Below are positions 25,121-33,156 of a stretch of DNA of 64,000 nt, one piece after another. Under the pieces are notes generated by a model that was not told the DNA's origin, did no database searches, and saw only the letters and a program-made list of their open reading frames with translations. This DNA is from Candidatus Nanoarchaeia archaeon (lineage in GTDB: Archaea; Nanobdellota; Nanobdellia; Pacearchaeales; GW2011-AR1). The stretch spans positions 1 through 64,000 of the forward strand of contig JAQUKY010000004.1 of NCBI GenBank assembly GCA_028718805.1. Direction: 5' to 3'. A program made the translations under genes and the position numbers. The first letter of the stretch is position 1; the number at the start of each line of letters is the position of its first letter.

Positions 25121-25847
25121 ATTATTAATTGATGGGGGAAGCATGAAGCCAGGACCGGCAATAGCTCAGCAGCTTGGACCTCTTGGAATAAACATGGGTA
25201 AGGTTATTTCTGATGTTAATTCAGCAACTTCAGATTTTAAAGGTATGAAAGTTCCAGTAGAGCTTAATATCAATGAGAAAACAAAATCATTTACAGTAAA
25301 AACTTTTTCTCCTCCAACTTCTGAATTATTGAAGAAAGAACTTAATCTGGAAAAAGGAACCGCAGACCATAAAAAAGTAAAGGTTGGAAATGCTTCTATT
25401 GAAGATATAATAAAAATTACTAAGATAAAGTTCCCGGACATGCTTCAGAAAGAGTTTAAATCTGCAGTAAAATCTGTTTTGGGAACATGCAAAAGTATTG
25501 GGATTCTCGTTGAAAATAGTGAAGCAAAGGATTTAATTAAAGAAGTGGAAGGAGGCAAGTTTGATTCTGAAATTAGATCCCAGAAAACAGAGACTCTTGC
25601 TGATAAGAGAAAAGAATTGAACGGCTACTTTGATTCAATTAAGAAGAAGCAGGAAGCTGAGATTGCAAGAGAGAAAGCAGAAGCTGAAGAAGCTGCAAAA
25701 GCTGCACCTGCTGCTGGAACTGCGCCTGCTGCCGGAGCCACACCTGCTGCTGGAACTGCACCTGCCGGGAAATCTGCTGTAGCTGCTGAACCTTCTGCAA
25801 AAGCTGTACCTGCTGCTAAGGCTGAAGATAAAAAGGCTAAGAAGTAA
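25110..25847 (+). CDS. rpl11: Ribosomal protein uL11
   Basis: 245 residues. The first 165 form the two-domain uL11 (GGSMKPGPAIAQQLGPLGI; later KSVLGTCKSIGILVENSEAKD). An extension of about 80 residues contains a charged helix and then Ala/Pro/Gly-rich repeats (PAAGTAPAAG-type). Such a tail is not part of ordinary uL11. It sits at the GTPase-associated centre of the large subunit. Confidence 0.94.
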   Translation: MNIKLLIDGGSMKPGPAIAQQLGPLGINMGKVISDVNSATSDFKGMKVPVELNINEKTKSFTVKTFSPPTSELLKKELNLEKGTADHKKVKVGNASIEDIIKITKIKFPDMLQKEFKSAVKSVLGTCKSIGILVENSEAKDLIKEVEGGKFDSEIRSQKTETLADKRKELNGYFDSIKKKQEAEIAREKAEAEEAAKAAPAAGTAPAAGATPAAGTAPAGKSAVAAEPSAKAVPAAKAEDKKAKK

Positions 25848-25890
25848 ACTTTCTTTTAGATGTTTATATAAAAATTAAATAAAAAGAAAT

Positions 25891-25910
25891 CCACATCATT
25901 TATGATGTGG
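25891..25910 (+). repeat. Perfect 8-base hairpin next to the 110-bp repeat
   Basis: CCACATCA-TTTA-TGATGTGG with a TTTA loop, ending exactly where the 110-bp repeat begins. It resembles the hairpin inside that repeat (CCCATGCA-TTTA-TGCGTGGG). In IS200/IS605 elements the left and right ends carry related hairpins, so this may be a left-end remnant. It may also serve as a terminator of rpl11. Confidence 0.5.
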
Positions 25911-26020
25911 TGCTGATAATCGCTAATGCTGTGATTTAAACGCTTGGGCAATTGATGGTAAAGCGGATAAGAGTAAAGATATAAGGAAGCCCATGCATTT
26001 ATGCGTGGGAGGATGTCACA
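25911..26020 (+). mobile_element. 110-bp IS200/IS605 right-end-like repeat, copy 1
   Basis: Identical over 110 bases to 31465-31574. It ends with GAAGCCCATGCATTTATGCG followed by TGGGAGGATGTCACA, the typical right-end hairpin plus tail of IS200/IS605 elements. In frame, an upstream stretch reads DLNAWAI with a disrupted start, like the end of TnpB. It therefore looks like a tnpB 3' end with its omega-RNA scaffold but no transposase. The sequence after the end (ACAATTAGAG) would be the guide position. Confidence 0.65.
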
Positions 26021-26099
26021 ACAATTAGAGATATAGGGTTTAAGATAATAACTGAATATAACAATAAATTTATAAACAAAATTAGATGGTTAAACTTAA

Positions 26100-26173
26100 G
26101 GGGTCGTAGTATAAGCTGGTTAGTATCCGAGGTTTGGGACCTTGTGATCTGGGTTCAAATCCCAGCGACCCCA
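26100..26173 (+). tRNA. tRNA-Pro (anticodon UGG)
   Basis: 74 nt. Acceptor stem GGGGTCG/CGACCCC, anticodon stem CGAGG/CCTTG with loop TTTGGGA (anticodon UGG), T-arm with TTCAAAT loop, discriminator A and no encoded CCA. A TATA-like TTTATAAAC about 25 bases upstream is the likely promoter. Confidence 0.95.
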
Positions 26174-26214
26174 TTTATAGAATAGTTTAAAAACCTTCTT
26201 TATGAAATAATAAA

Positions 26215-26409
26215 ATGGAAGAGAATATAACACACTATGTTACGAGATTAAATTTCCTTAGAGAACTTTTTAAAGAACATCAGCACGCCTTATTAAAGGA
26301 AAATGAAGAGAGGATAAAGGAGCTTGTGGATGGTTACAATAGGTTTAAAAATCATCCAGATTATGATAGAGTATTAGCAGAATTTCCGCAAGTACTGATA
26401 TTCAATTAA
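26215..26409 (+). CDS. Small helical hypothetical protein
   Basis: 64 residues, charged and mostly helical (LRELFKEHQHALLKENEERI). It starts 41 bases after tRNA-Pro and ends seven bases before the eL43 gene. No family recognised; its position just ahead of eL43 suggests co-transcription. Confidence 0.5.
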   Translation: MEENITHYVTRLNFLRELFKEHQHALLKENEERIKELVDGYNRFKNHPDYDRVLAEFPQVLIFN

Positions 26410-26416
26410 AGACAAA

Positions 26417-26635
26417 ATGGTAAAAACAAAAAAAGTAAAAGCAGCAGGAAGATTTGGAGTAAGATACGGAAGAAAAGTCAGAACTAAAATTGCTGACCTA
26501 GAATCACTCCAAAGAAAAAAACAAAAGTGCATTTTTTGTGATGGGGTTGCAAAAAGATTATCAAAGGGAATTTGGAGATGCAAGAAATGCAGTAAGAAAT
26601 TTGCAGGACCTACATTTACATTAAATAAAGAATAA
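26417..26635 (+). CDS. rpl37ae: Ribosomal protein eL43 (L37Ae)
   Basis: 72 residues. The N-terminus matches archaeal eL43 (AAGRFGVRYGRKVRTKI). The zinc ribbon uses Cys38, Cys41, Cys55 and Cys58 (KCIFCD and RCKKCS). rpo12 follows 53 bases downstream, the usual archaeal neighbour. Confidence 0.95.
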   Translation: MVKTKKVKAAGRFGVRYGRKVRTKIADLESLQRKKQKCIFCDGVAKRLSKGIWRCKKCSKKFAGPTFTLNKE

Positions 26636-26688
26636 ATTTAAATATGTTCAAAATTACAGATATTAATAATAAACAATAAAAATACAAA

Positions 26689-26826
26689 ATGGCAACATAC
26701 AAATGTTTTAGTTGTGGTAAAAAATTAACTTCTGCGCAATTGCAGAAAAGATTTTTATGTCCTTTCTGTGGTTCTAAAATATTTTACAAACCTAGAAAAC
26801 ATCTGGCTAAGATAAAAGCTGTTTAA
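26689..26826 (+). CDS. rpo12: RNA polymerase subunit Rpo12 (RpoP)
   Basis: 45 residues. The zinc ribbon has Cys6, Cys9, Cys24 and Cys27 (YKCFSCGKK and FLCPFCGSK), followed by the family ending IFYKPR. This is the normal small archaeal/eukaryotic polymerase subunit. It lies between eL43 and prefoldin beta, an arrangement common in archaea (where Pcc1 is often also present; I do not see Pcc1 here). Confidence 0.93.
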   Translation: MATYKCFSCGKKLTSAQLQKRFLCPFCGSKIFYKPRKHLAKIKAV

Positions 26827-26874
26827 AATTCTAAAAGAGAACTAATAATCAATATACTCATAACGAAAAAATAA

Positions 26875-26940
26875 AGAGCAACTGACATCAAGCGAGATAA
26901 ACAGAAGCCCATTATAATTATCGTTTAATAAATTACCAAA
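26875..26940 (+). repeat. Interspersed leader element (copy e, prefoldin beta)
   Basis: Retains the family tail ATTATCGTTTAATAAATTAC followed by CAAAAAAC directly before the prefoldin ATG. The hairpin part (around GCAACTGACATCAAGCGAG) is less well conserved. Confidence 0.45.
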
Positions 26941-26947
26941 AAACAAA

Positions 26948-27280
26948 ATGGAAATTGATGAAAAAACACAGAGCAAGATCCAGGAGATTCAGATTTTAGA
27001 GCAAAATCTACATAATCTGCTTTTGCAAAAACAGGCTTTTCAGATAGAACTAAATGAAACTGAGAATGCCCTCTCTGAAATTGAAAAAACCAAAGAGGAT
27101 GTTTTTAGAATAATAAGCAACATAATGATAAAAACAGATAAGAACAAATTAAAAGAGGAATTAGACAGAAAAAAACAGCTGTTAAATTTAAGGCTTAAAT
27201 CAATAGATTCTCAGGAAAATGAGTTTTCAAAGCATCTGGAAAATCTAAGAAAGGAAATAATGAAGAAATTCAAGCAATAA
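26948..27280 (+). CDS. pfdB: Prefoldin beta subunit
   Basis: 110 residues with two long coiled-coil helices joined by a short turn region, the normal beta-prefoldin layout (IQILEQNLHNLLLQKQAFQI; later KELDRKKQLL-like heptads). Archaeal prefoldin is a hexamer of two alpha and four beta subunits that hands unfolded proteins to the thermosome. Its position after rpo12 supports the call. It is preceded by an interspersed leader element. Confidence 0.9.
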   Translation: MEIDEKTQSKIQEIQILEQNLHNLLLQKQAFQIELNETENALSEIEKTKEDVFRIISNIMIKTDKNKLKEELDRKKQLLNLRLKSIDSQENEFSKHLENLRKEIMKKFKQ

Positions 27281-27375
27281 ATTAAATAATTAGTTTATTA
27301 GGGCAAAATCATATCACTTAAAGATTTCTTTTTTAGTACAGAAATCTTTATAAAGTCAAGACAATAGTTTTCTCT

Positions 27376-27765
27376 ATGGTGTTTGATAAAATAAAAAAAG
27401 GTATATTCGGTTCTGGGGACGATCAGCCAGAATATATTGAAATTGACCTAGGAAAAGAGGTTAAAAAATCAAAAGTTCTTGTAAGACCATTTATTTTAAG
27501 GACATATGAAGATGTTAATCCAATACTAAACTCATTAAGGGATGGATATACAATTGCAGTTATCGACTTTAAACCATTAAAGGCAAAGGATGTTATTGAA
27601 CTAAAAAGAGCAATTTCTAAAATCAAAAAAACAGTTGATGCCTTAGAAGGAGGCATTTCAGGCTTTGGAGAAAGCGTAATAATTGCAACCCCTGGGTTTG
27701 CAGACATATACAGACCTCCAAGAAGTCCTGTTCATAATCCTGCAGACAGAGTTGTCAGGGAATAA
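27376..27765 (+). CDS. sepF: Archaeal SepF cell-division protein
   Basis: 129 residues. The C-terminal SepF domain is clear, with VRPFILRTYEDVNPILNSL, then IAVIDFKPLKAKDV and the Gly-rich GGISGFGESVIIATPGFAD. The short N-terminal MVFDKIKKGIFG could be an amphipathic membrane helix as in other SepF proteins. It is expected to tether FtsZ to the membrane; ftsZ is 3.8 kb upstream on the same strand. Confidence 0.9.
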   Translation: MVFDKIKKGIFGSGDDQPEYIEIDLGKEVKKSKVLVRPFILRTYEDVNPILNSLRDGYTIAVIDFKPLKAKDVIELKRAISKIKKTVDALEGGISGFGESVIIATPGFADIYRPPRSPVHNPADRVVRE

Positions 27766-27825
27766 TTTTAAAATAATATTCTAGATTATCATTAATTTTA
27801 TAAATAGTGTTTTCTGATGATTAAG

Positions 27826-28236
27826 ATGACCGAAAAAAAGTTAGAAGAAAATTTAAAAATCTTTTCTGATCAAATGGAAGAGAGATTAAAAAATCTTCCT
27901 CCTAATGAACAGCAACAATATCTTGAGGGATTAGTACACGCGTTTGATTCAATAAATAGGTATGCAAATCCTGCTGATTTAACTCCTCTTGAATTACAGA
28001 GGTTTATTAGTTCAGCAAAAAGTTTGGCATATTCAGGAACAGACAGTCGAGGGTTAGATGACGGAATATACATGAGATTCTTAATAGAATCCAGTGGTGA
28101 GAGTGATGCTAAAGCTTATATGTTTGCTAATAGCCTTCAAAAATTATTAGGAGTCCCATTAACTATTCACGATAAAGCAGGGTTATCTAACATTTTAACA
28201 ATTGCCGGCCTAAGCATAAAAGAGAAGGAAGTTTAA
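27826..28236 (+). CDS. Hypothetical protein
   Basis: 136 residues from the ATG at 27826 (MTEKKLEENLKIF), which is about 26 bases after a TATA-like ATTTTATAAATAG; the ATG at 27817 is an alternative. The protein is acidic and mostly helical with no recognised domain. It lies between sepF and the Dph2-like gene. Confidence 0.55.
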   Translation: MTEKKLEENLKIFSDQMEERLKNLPPNEQQQYLEGLVHAFDSINRYANPADLTPLELQRFISSAKSLAYSGTDSRGLDDGIYMRFLIESSGESDAKAYMFANSLQKLLGVPLTIHDKAGLSNILTIAGLSIKEKEV

Positions 28237-28283
28237 AAGAGTAATCCAAAAACCCTTTAAACCCTTCTTATTCTATATTAATA

Positions 28284-28901
28284 ATGAAACCTATGTTATA
28301 TATTCCAGCAATTCAGAGGAATTTAGATGTAAATTTAAGTAAATCTGAAATAAATAAGCTTCCAAAGATATTACTTCTCGCTTACAGTATTCAATACAAA
28401 AACCTGGCTGAAAGCATTAAAAAGCAACTTGAAGCAAATAAAATTAAAATAGAAAAATTTCAGCAGGTTTTGGGCTGTTCAAAGATAAAAACAAACTTTT
28501 CTGTTTTGCTTATAAGCACAGGTAAGTTTCATGCACAGAATCTGTTTCTTCAGACACCTATATTATATACCCTGGAAAATGATAAGATAGTTCAGATTTC
28601 TGAAAAAGAAATTGAAAGAATAAAAGTGCATAGAAAAACTGCTTTAATGAAATTTCTAAGAGCAGACAGAATTGGCATCTTGGTTTCAACAAAACCTGGC
28701 CAGGAAAAACTAAGCGAAGCTGTTAAATTAAAAAATAATCTTGAAAAAAGAGGCAGGCAAGCTTATATTTTTATATCTGATAATATAGACATAAATCAAT
28801 TAGAAAACTTCCCTGTTGATTCCTGGGTAAATACTGCCTGTCCAGGATTATCAATGGATAATCCTAATATAATTAATCTCTCGGAGTTACCTAATCAATA
28901 A
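28284..28901 (+). CDS. Short Dph2-like protein (diphthamide synthesis)
   Basis: 205 residues that align by eye with domains 2 and 3 of archaeal Dph2: KILLLAYSIQY, then VLGCSKI with the second cluster cysteine, and VNTACPGLSMDNP with the third. The first domain, carrying the first cluster cysteine, is missing; complete homologues have about 320-350 residues. Either the enzyme acts with another short subunit, or it is a paralogue that no longer makes diphthamide. A TATA-like box upstream supports the start. Confidence 0.7.
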   Translation: MKPMLYIPAIQRNLDVNLSKSEINKLPKILLLAYSIQYKNLAESIKKQLEANKIKIEKFQQVLGCSKIKTNFSVLLISTGKFHAQNLFLQTPILYTLENDKIVQISEKEIERIKVHRKTALMKFLRADRIGILVSTKPGQEKLSEAVKLKNNLEKRGRQAYIFISDNIDINQLENFPVDSWVNTACPGLSMDNPNIINLSELPNQ

Positions 28902-28921
28902 TTGATAATACAAAATAAGTT

Positions 28922-28983
28922 ATGATGAATATTTAGCTTGATCAACTCATCTGTAAAGCTTAAACCATTTAATAAATTACCAA
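28922..28983 (+). repeat. Interspersed leader element (copy f)
   Basis: GATGA/TCATC stem, then CTGTAAAGCTTAAACCATTT and AATAAATTACCAA. Unlike the others it lies between convergent genes, not in front of a start codon. Confidence 0.45.
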
Positions 28984-29028
28984 TAAAAATATTCTTTAAA
29001 TATAAATAAAAAAACAAAAAATAAAGTT

Positions 29029-29379
29029 TTAGTCTTTTGCCACGTCAAAAATTGCCTTTAAAGCAACTATTGCTGTTGCAGGAACAATCAATACTAATAA
29101 TGCTCCAAGTATTCTTCCAATTTGGGGGATTATTAAAGTAACGTTCTGTCCAATATAAGCAGCAAGTATTAAGACTAGCGATGTTAGTAGGAATTTAGAA
29201 CTTTCTTTTATGCTTATATTTAATAAACCTACTATAATCCCTAAGACAACTAGTATTATTAATAATATTTGTTGATAACTACTGTTTAAATAGTCACTAA
29301 ATAAACCCAAAGCAATTGCTAGTACTATCCCTATTAAAAAAGCCCAAGCCCCGACTAAATTTTTCTTAGATTTTGCCAT
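29029..29379 (-). CDS. Small four-helix membrane protein
   Basis: 116 residues with four probable membrane helices: about 11-28, 37-55, 63-80 and 86-108. A strong ribosome-binding site (GGAGGTGCGG on the minus strand) precedes the ATG. No family is recognised; proteins of this shape are common as unknowns in small archaeal genomes. Confidence 0.65.
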   Translation of the reverse strand: MAKSKKNLVGAWAFLIGIVLAIALGLFSDYLNSSYQQILLIILVVLGIIVGLLNISIKESSKFLLTSLVLILAAYIGQNVTLIIPQIGRILGALLVLIVPATAIVALKAIFDVAKD

Positions 29380-29569
29380 TTCCGCACCTCCTTTTTGAAA
29401 GTTAAATACTTTATATTCTAATATGGCAAAAACCTATTATAAACCTTTTTGTTAATACTTTTTTTGTTAGTTTTATCAAAGGCATAGGATTGAAATAAAT
29501 GAGATTTTATATATGTTTTATAAAACAATAAACTTTATAAAGGTGTCATAACTCCAAAATTATAACAAA

Positions 29570-31177
29570 ATGAAATCAAAATTATTGAGTTTGTTTTTAT
29601 TAACAGCAATTTTATCAGTAGCAATGATAAGCGCAGCCGTTAGTTTTGATATTTCTCCAGTAAAAATATCTTTTTTAGAAAGCAAACTTTCTGCTAATTT
29701 TACAATTACAAATACGGGAGCAGATTCAAACTTTTCCATACCAACTACTACAATTTCAGATGGGACTAATACAGCTGTAGTAACTTTTAGTGAAACTAAT
29801 TTTGAAATTTTATCAGGAGCAAATAAAGTAATAACTGCTTCTGTAGATTCTACTGCACTATCAAACCTTGAATTTGGAACACATCCTGTTAATACCATTA
29901 TAACTGCTACAAATGGAACAGATTCATCTACTAAGACTCTAACTCTTGAAGCAGCTAAAAGCTTTTGTGAATTTGGAGATAAAGGAGATTTAGATATAAA
30001 AGGAGTAGATTTTACAGTTGATGGATTTGGAGATGATAATGAATGGTATTTAACAGATGAAGTTACTGTTGATGTTGATGTAAAAAACACAGGCGATGAT
30101 GATGTAGATAATGTGGTTCTTGCATGGCAATTATTTGATAAAGATACAGGGGAAATAATTATTGATGATGAAGAAAATGATATAGATATTAAGGATGGAG
30201 ACACAGAAACATTTACATTTACATTTACAGTAGATCCTGATGATTTTGATTCAGATACTGTAGGAGATAAGTTTGCATTTATGGTTAAAGCTTATAGTGA
30301 TGACCAAGGAGAAGATTTACAATGTGGTTCTAAAGAAGAAAATGTCAAACTAATGATTGACAATGATTTTGTTATATTAACTAATATACAGTTCACAGAG
30401 ACTGCTCCTTGCGGGGAAATTTCAGAACTTACTGCAGAAATCTGGAATATCGGCGATGATGACCAGCAAGATGTTTCTGTTAGGGTTGTTAACACTGAAC
30501 TTGGAATAAATGAATTAGTTGATGCAGGAGATATAGATTCACTTGAAAGTAAAAAATTAAGAGCAGATATAAAAATACCTGCAAATGCAAAAGAAAAAAG
30601 TTATGATCTGAAATTAGCTGTTCTTGATGAAGACTCTGATGTTTTTGAAAATGATAACAATGATGCTTCTGAATATAATCTAATCTTGAAAGTAGAAGGA
30701 AATTGTCAGACAACAACTAGTGGAGCAAGTGCCTTGATTAGTGCAGAACTTGACCCAGAAACTCCTAGTGCAGTTCCAGGCAAGCAAGTAATTATAAACG
30801 CTAATCTTAAAAATGCAGGAACTTCAGAAACAACCTATACTTTATCAGTTATTGGAAATAGTGAATGGTCAAGTTTAAGTGCAATTGATCCGCAAACAAT
30901 AACTCTTGCTGCAGGAGAATCTAAAGATGTCAGTATATATTTAGACATAGATGATGATGCAACGGGAGAAAAAGAATTTACAATCAGAGCAAGTTATGAC
31001 GGAAAAACAACTGAACAAAAAGTTGCATTAGCTCTTGAATCCGGAGCTTCGCAGGATGTTATACTTACTCATTTAAAAAACAACTGGTTTATTTATGTAA
31101 TAGTAATAGTAAACATAATCTTAATAATTGCAATAATCATGGTTGTTAAAAGCATGGTTTCAAGACCTTCTAGATAA
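29570..31177 (+). CDS. Surface protein with CARDB-like domains
   Basis: 535 residues. A signal peptide (to about residue 24) is followed by beta-rich repeats with the CARDB/APHP pattern (VDVKNTGDDDVDNVVLAWQ; AEIWNIGDDDQQDVSVRVV; NLKNAGTSETTYTLSVIG). Several Asp-rich stretches (DDDEN-like) could bind calcium. The C-terminus is a membrane helix (WFIYVIVIVNIILIIAIIMV) with a short basic tail. It is likely an extracellular anchored protein. The archaeosortase-like gene lies about 530 bases downstream. Confidence 0.75.
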   Translation: MKSKLLSLFLLTAILSVAMISAAVSFDISPVKISFLESKLSANFTITNTGADSNFSIPTTTISDGTNTAVVTFSETNFEILSGANKVITASVDSTALSNLEFGTHPVNTIITATNGTDSSTKTLTLEAAKSFCEFGDKGDLDIKGVDFTVDGFGDDNEWYLTDEVTVDVDVKNTGDDDVDNVVLAWQLFDKDTGEIIIDDEENDIDIKDGDTETFTFTFTVDPDDFDSDTVGDKFAFMVKAYSDDQGEDLQCGSKEENVKLMIDNDFVILTNIQFTETAPCGEISELTAEIWNIGDDDQQDVSVRVVNTELGINELVDAGDIDSLESKKLRADIKIPANAKEKSYDLKLAVLDEDSDVFENDNNDASEYNLILKVEGNCQTTTSGASALISAELDPETPSAVPGKQVIINANLKNAGTSETTYTLSVIGNSEWSSLSAIDPQTITLAAGESKDVSIYLDIDDDATGEKEFTIRASYDGKTTEQKVALALESGASQDVILTHLKNNWFIYVIVIVNIILIIAIIMVVKSMVSRPSR

Positions 31178-31240
31178 TTTTTAAAATTATCTATTGTTTT
31201 TGTCTTCTTATATCTTGTCTTATCCTATCATTCTTTTTTT

Positions 31241-31300
31241 CGTTACTGATTATATTAATAATCTGATAAAAGATTTTAAGCTTTTTTTTGAGAAGAAAGT
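31241..31300 (-). repeat. Interspersed leader element (copy g)
   Basis: On the minus strand reads CTTTCTTCTC, then GCTTAAAATC and TTTTATCAGATTATTAATAT. It is not followed by a start codon on that strand. Confidence 0.4.
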
Positions 31301-31464
31301 CTTTTTACCTGCTTATCTTGATTTTTCTCATTAGTAGACTATAACCATATTTTTCTTTTAATTTAATCTTATAATCTTCTTCCAGCCCTTGTCATATTTG
31401 ATTTCTTTGACAATGATTAATCCTTTGTGTCTGTTAATTCATTCTTAATCTTATTTCCTTTCCT

Positions 31465-31574
31465 TGCTGATAATCGCTAATGCTGTGATTTAAACGCTTG
31501 GGCAATTGATGGTAAAGCGGATAAGAGTAAAGATATAAGGAAGCCCATGCATTTATGCGTGGGAGGATGTCACA
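31465..31574 (+). mobile_element. 110-bp IS200/IS605 right-end-like repeat, copy 2
   Basis: No mismatch to 25911-26020 over the whole 110 bases. The left-side hairpin found at 25891-25910 is absent here. The sequence following the end (TTCTTTATTTAG) would be the guide position if it worked as an omega-RNA. Confidence 0.65.
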
Positions 31575-31711
31575 TTCTTTATTTAGTATAAGCAAGGCTG
31601 AAAATACTAACAAGGCTTCAAAGCTAGGAAAACTAAAATTCCAGGTATTAAAATTGTTTCTTATTGAGGATTAATTATTTAAATAGCTTTCTTTTATTAT
31701 ATTAAAAGAAA

Positions 31712-32263
31712 ATGAAAAAAAGAAGGATTAATAAAAGCAGAAAAGACATAAAAAAGCCCTTATTTTTATTAATTAGATATATTGTTCTTTTAGGATTAAT
31801 GTTCACCCTGCCTTTGATATATAAAATTTTAACACCATTAACAGTTTACAGTACAGGATTCTTATTAAAATTATTTTATCAGGTTTCAGTATCAAAAGAT
31901 ATGATAATCTTACCGAATATATTGATACAAATAATCCCTGCCTGCGTTGCAGGCTCTGCGTATTTATTATTACTAATATTAAATTTAACGCTTCCAATGA
32001 AGCCAAAAATAAGGTTTTATTCTCTTTTATTCTCAATTCCAGTATTATTCATTGTTAATGTACTTAGAATCTTTGTATTATCAGTTTTATTAGCAGAAAA
32101 TTCCCAATTTTTTGATTTTACCCATAAGATTTTCTGGTACATATTAAGTACAGTTTTTGTGATAGCCATCTGGTTTTTTACAGCTTATTTGTTCAAGATA
32201 AAAGAAATACCAATTTATTCAGATATAAAATATTTAATCAGCAATATAAAGAAAAGAAATTAG
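31712..32263 (+). CDS. Archaeosortase/exosortase-like membrane protease
   Basis: 183 residues with six hydrophobic stretches. The three catalytic positions of the exosortase/archaeosortase family are visible in order: a cysteine in IIPACVAGSAYL, an arginine in NVLRIFVLSV and a histidine in DFTHKIFWYI. These enzymes process surface proteins at a C-terminal membrane helix. Candidate substrates with such C-termini occur nearby (29570 and 39114 genes), but no PEF/PGF-type recognition motif is apparent. Confidence 0.8.
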   Translation: MKKRRINKSRKDIKKPLFLLIRYIVLLGLMFTLPLIYKILTPLTVYSTGFLLKLFYQVSVSKDMIILPNILIQIIPACVAGSAYLLLLILNLTLPMKPKIRFYSLLFSIPVLFIVNVLRIFVLSVLLAENSQFFDFTHKIFWYILSTVFVIAIWFFTAYLFKIKEIPIYSDIKYLISNIKKRN

Positions 32264-32336
32264 CTTATTTTGAGATTTTTAGTAATCTAATAATAATTTC
32301 AAAAAATATGAGATTATAAGTTATAGGCAATAGATA

Positions 32337-33074
32337 TTATTTAAAAACATCTAAAAAAGAATCTTTTCTCTCGAAATTCTTCATATATCCTTCAAGAATT
32401 AATAATATGAATCTTTCACTAACTTTCATAATGTCACAATCTTTATACTCTAGCCTATAACAGTCGGGGCTTATTTGTTCAATTTTAGTTTCATTTCCTT
32501 CAATTATCTCTATAACTGTATTTTTTTTAGAATTAGCACAGGTGATATATGGAAAATTATTTTCTTCTGCAACTTTTTTATCACTTATACCCGCGCTTAT
32601 ATTCAATTGTGCAAACTGCCTTAGAAATCCAGAAAGAGTCAATGTAGCTGCAGAACTTTCAATACAGTTTCTTTCAATTTTCCCAGGGCTGATATAAACC
32701 GCCTTGTCTTTTATAAAAACAGGAACTGTAGTTGTCATCTTAATATTCATATCTTCTAACTCTCTCGGGTCATTTCTGAAATTTATTGAAAATGCTCCAA
32801 CAATGTTATTTGAACTGTCTGCAACAGGTATTTTAGTAGAATAAAAATACATATCTCCCAATTGGGTTTTCTGAAAATCAAGGGTAATGTACCTAAACTT
32901 ATTAATAAAATTAGTTTTTATAAATGGAACAACAATTATAATCAGTATTAAGCAGACCATTAGAATTATGGTCCACATAATTTGTCTGCTCTGAATATTT
33001 TTCTTATTAATTAGTTTTTTAGAGGAAATAGCCTTTTTAGTTTCTCTTTTTTTTGCGTCCTTTTTATTAGCCAT
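32337..33074 (-). CDS. Membrane-anchored hypothetical protein (pair member A)
   Basis: 245 residues. A basic N-terminus (about 30 residues) precedes one membrane helix (about 33-53). The outer domain of about 190 residues has three cysteines. Its central layout (C-x-x-NT-VIEI-IEG with later C) resembles that of the neighbour at 33157, so the two look like paralogues. Function unknown; it is next to the S-layer gene on the same strand. Confidence 0.6.
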   Translation of the reverse strand: MANKKDAKKRETKKAISSKKLINKKNIQSRQIMWTIILMVCLILIIIVVPFIKTNFINKFRYITLDFQKTQLGDMYFYSTKIPVADSSNNIVGAFSINFRNDPRELEDMNIKMTTTVPVFIKDKAVYISPGKIERNCIESSAATLTLSGFLRQFAQLNISAGISDKKVAEENNFPYITCANSKKNTVIEIIEGNETKIEQISPDCYRLEYKDCDIMKVSERFILLILEGYMKNFERKDSFLDVFK

Positions 33075-33156
33075 CTTATAAATAAGAAAAATTAGTTTTT
33101 AAAGCTTTATATCCTCTCTTTCATACACATTTTTAAGAGTTATCAATGTTGATAAC

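Larger units (their letters stand above)
31178..31711. other. 534-base intergenic region
   Basis: No gene is visible. It holds copy g of the interspersed leader element (about 31241-31300, minus strand), the second 110-bp repeat (31465-31574), and otherwise AT-rich sequence with a possible promoter (TTATTTAAATAGC) for the archaeosortase-like gene near 31672-31686. Confidence 0.5.

Noticed and set aside
29560..30204. 214-residue minus-strand frame inside the surface protein gene
   Set aside because: Ser/Val-rich low-complexity shadow of the plus-strand CARDB-like gene; no own promoter.
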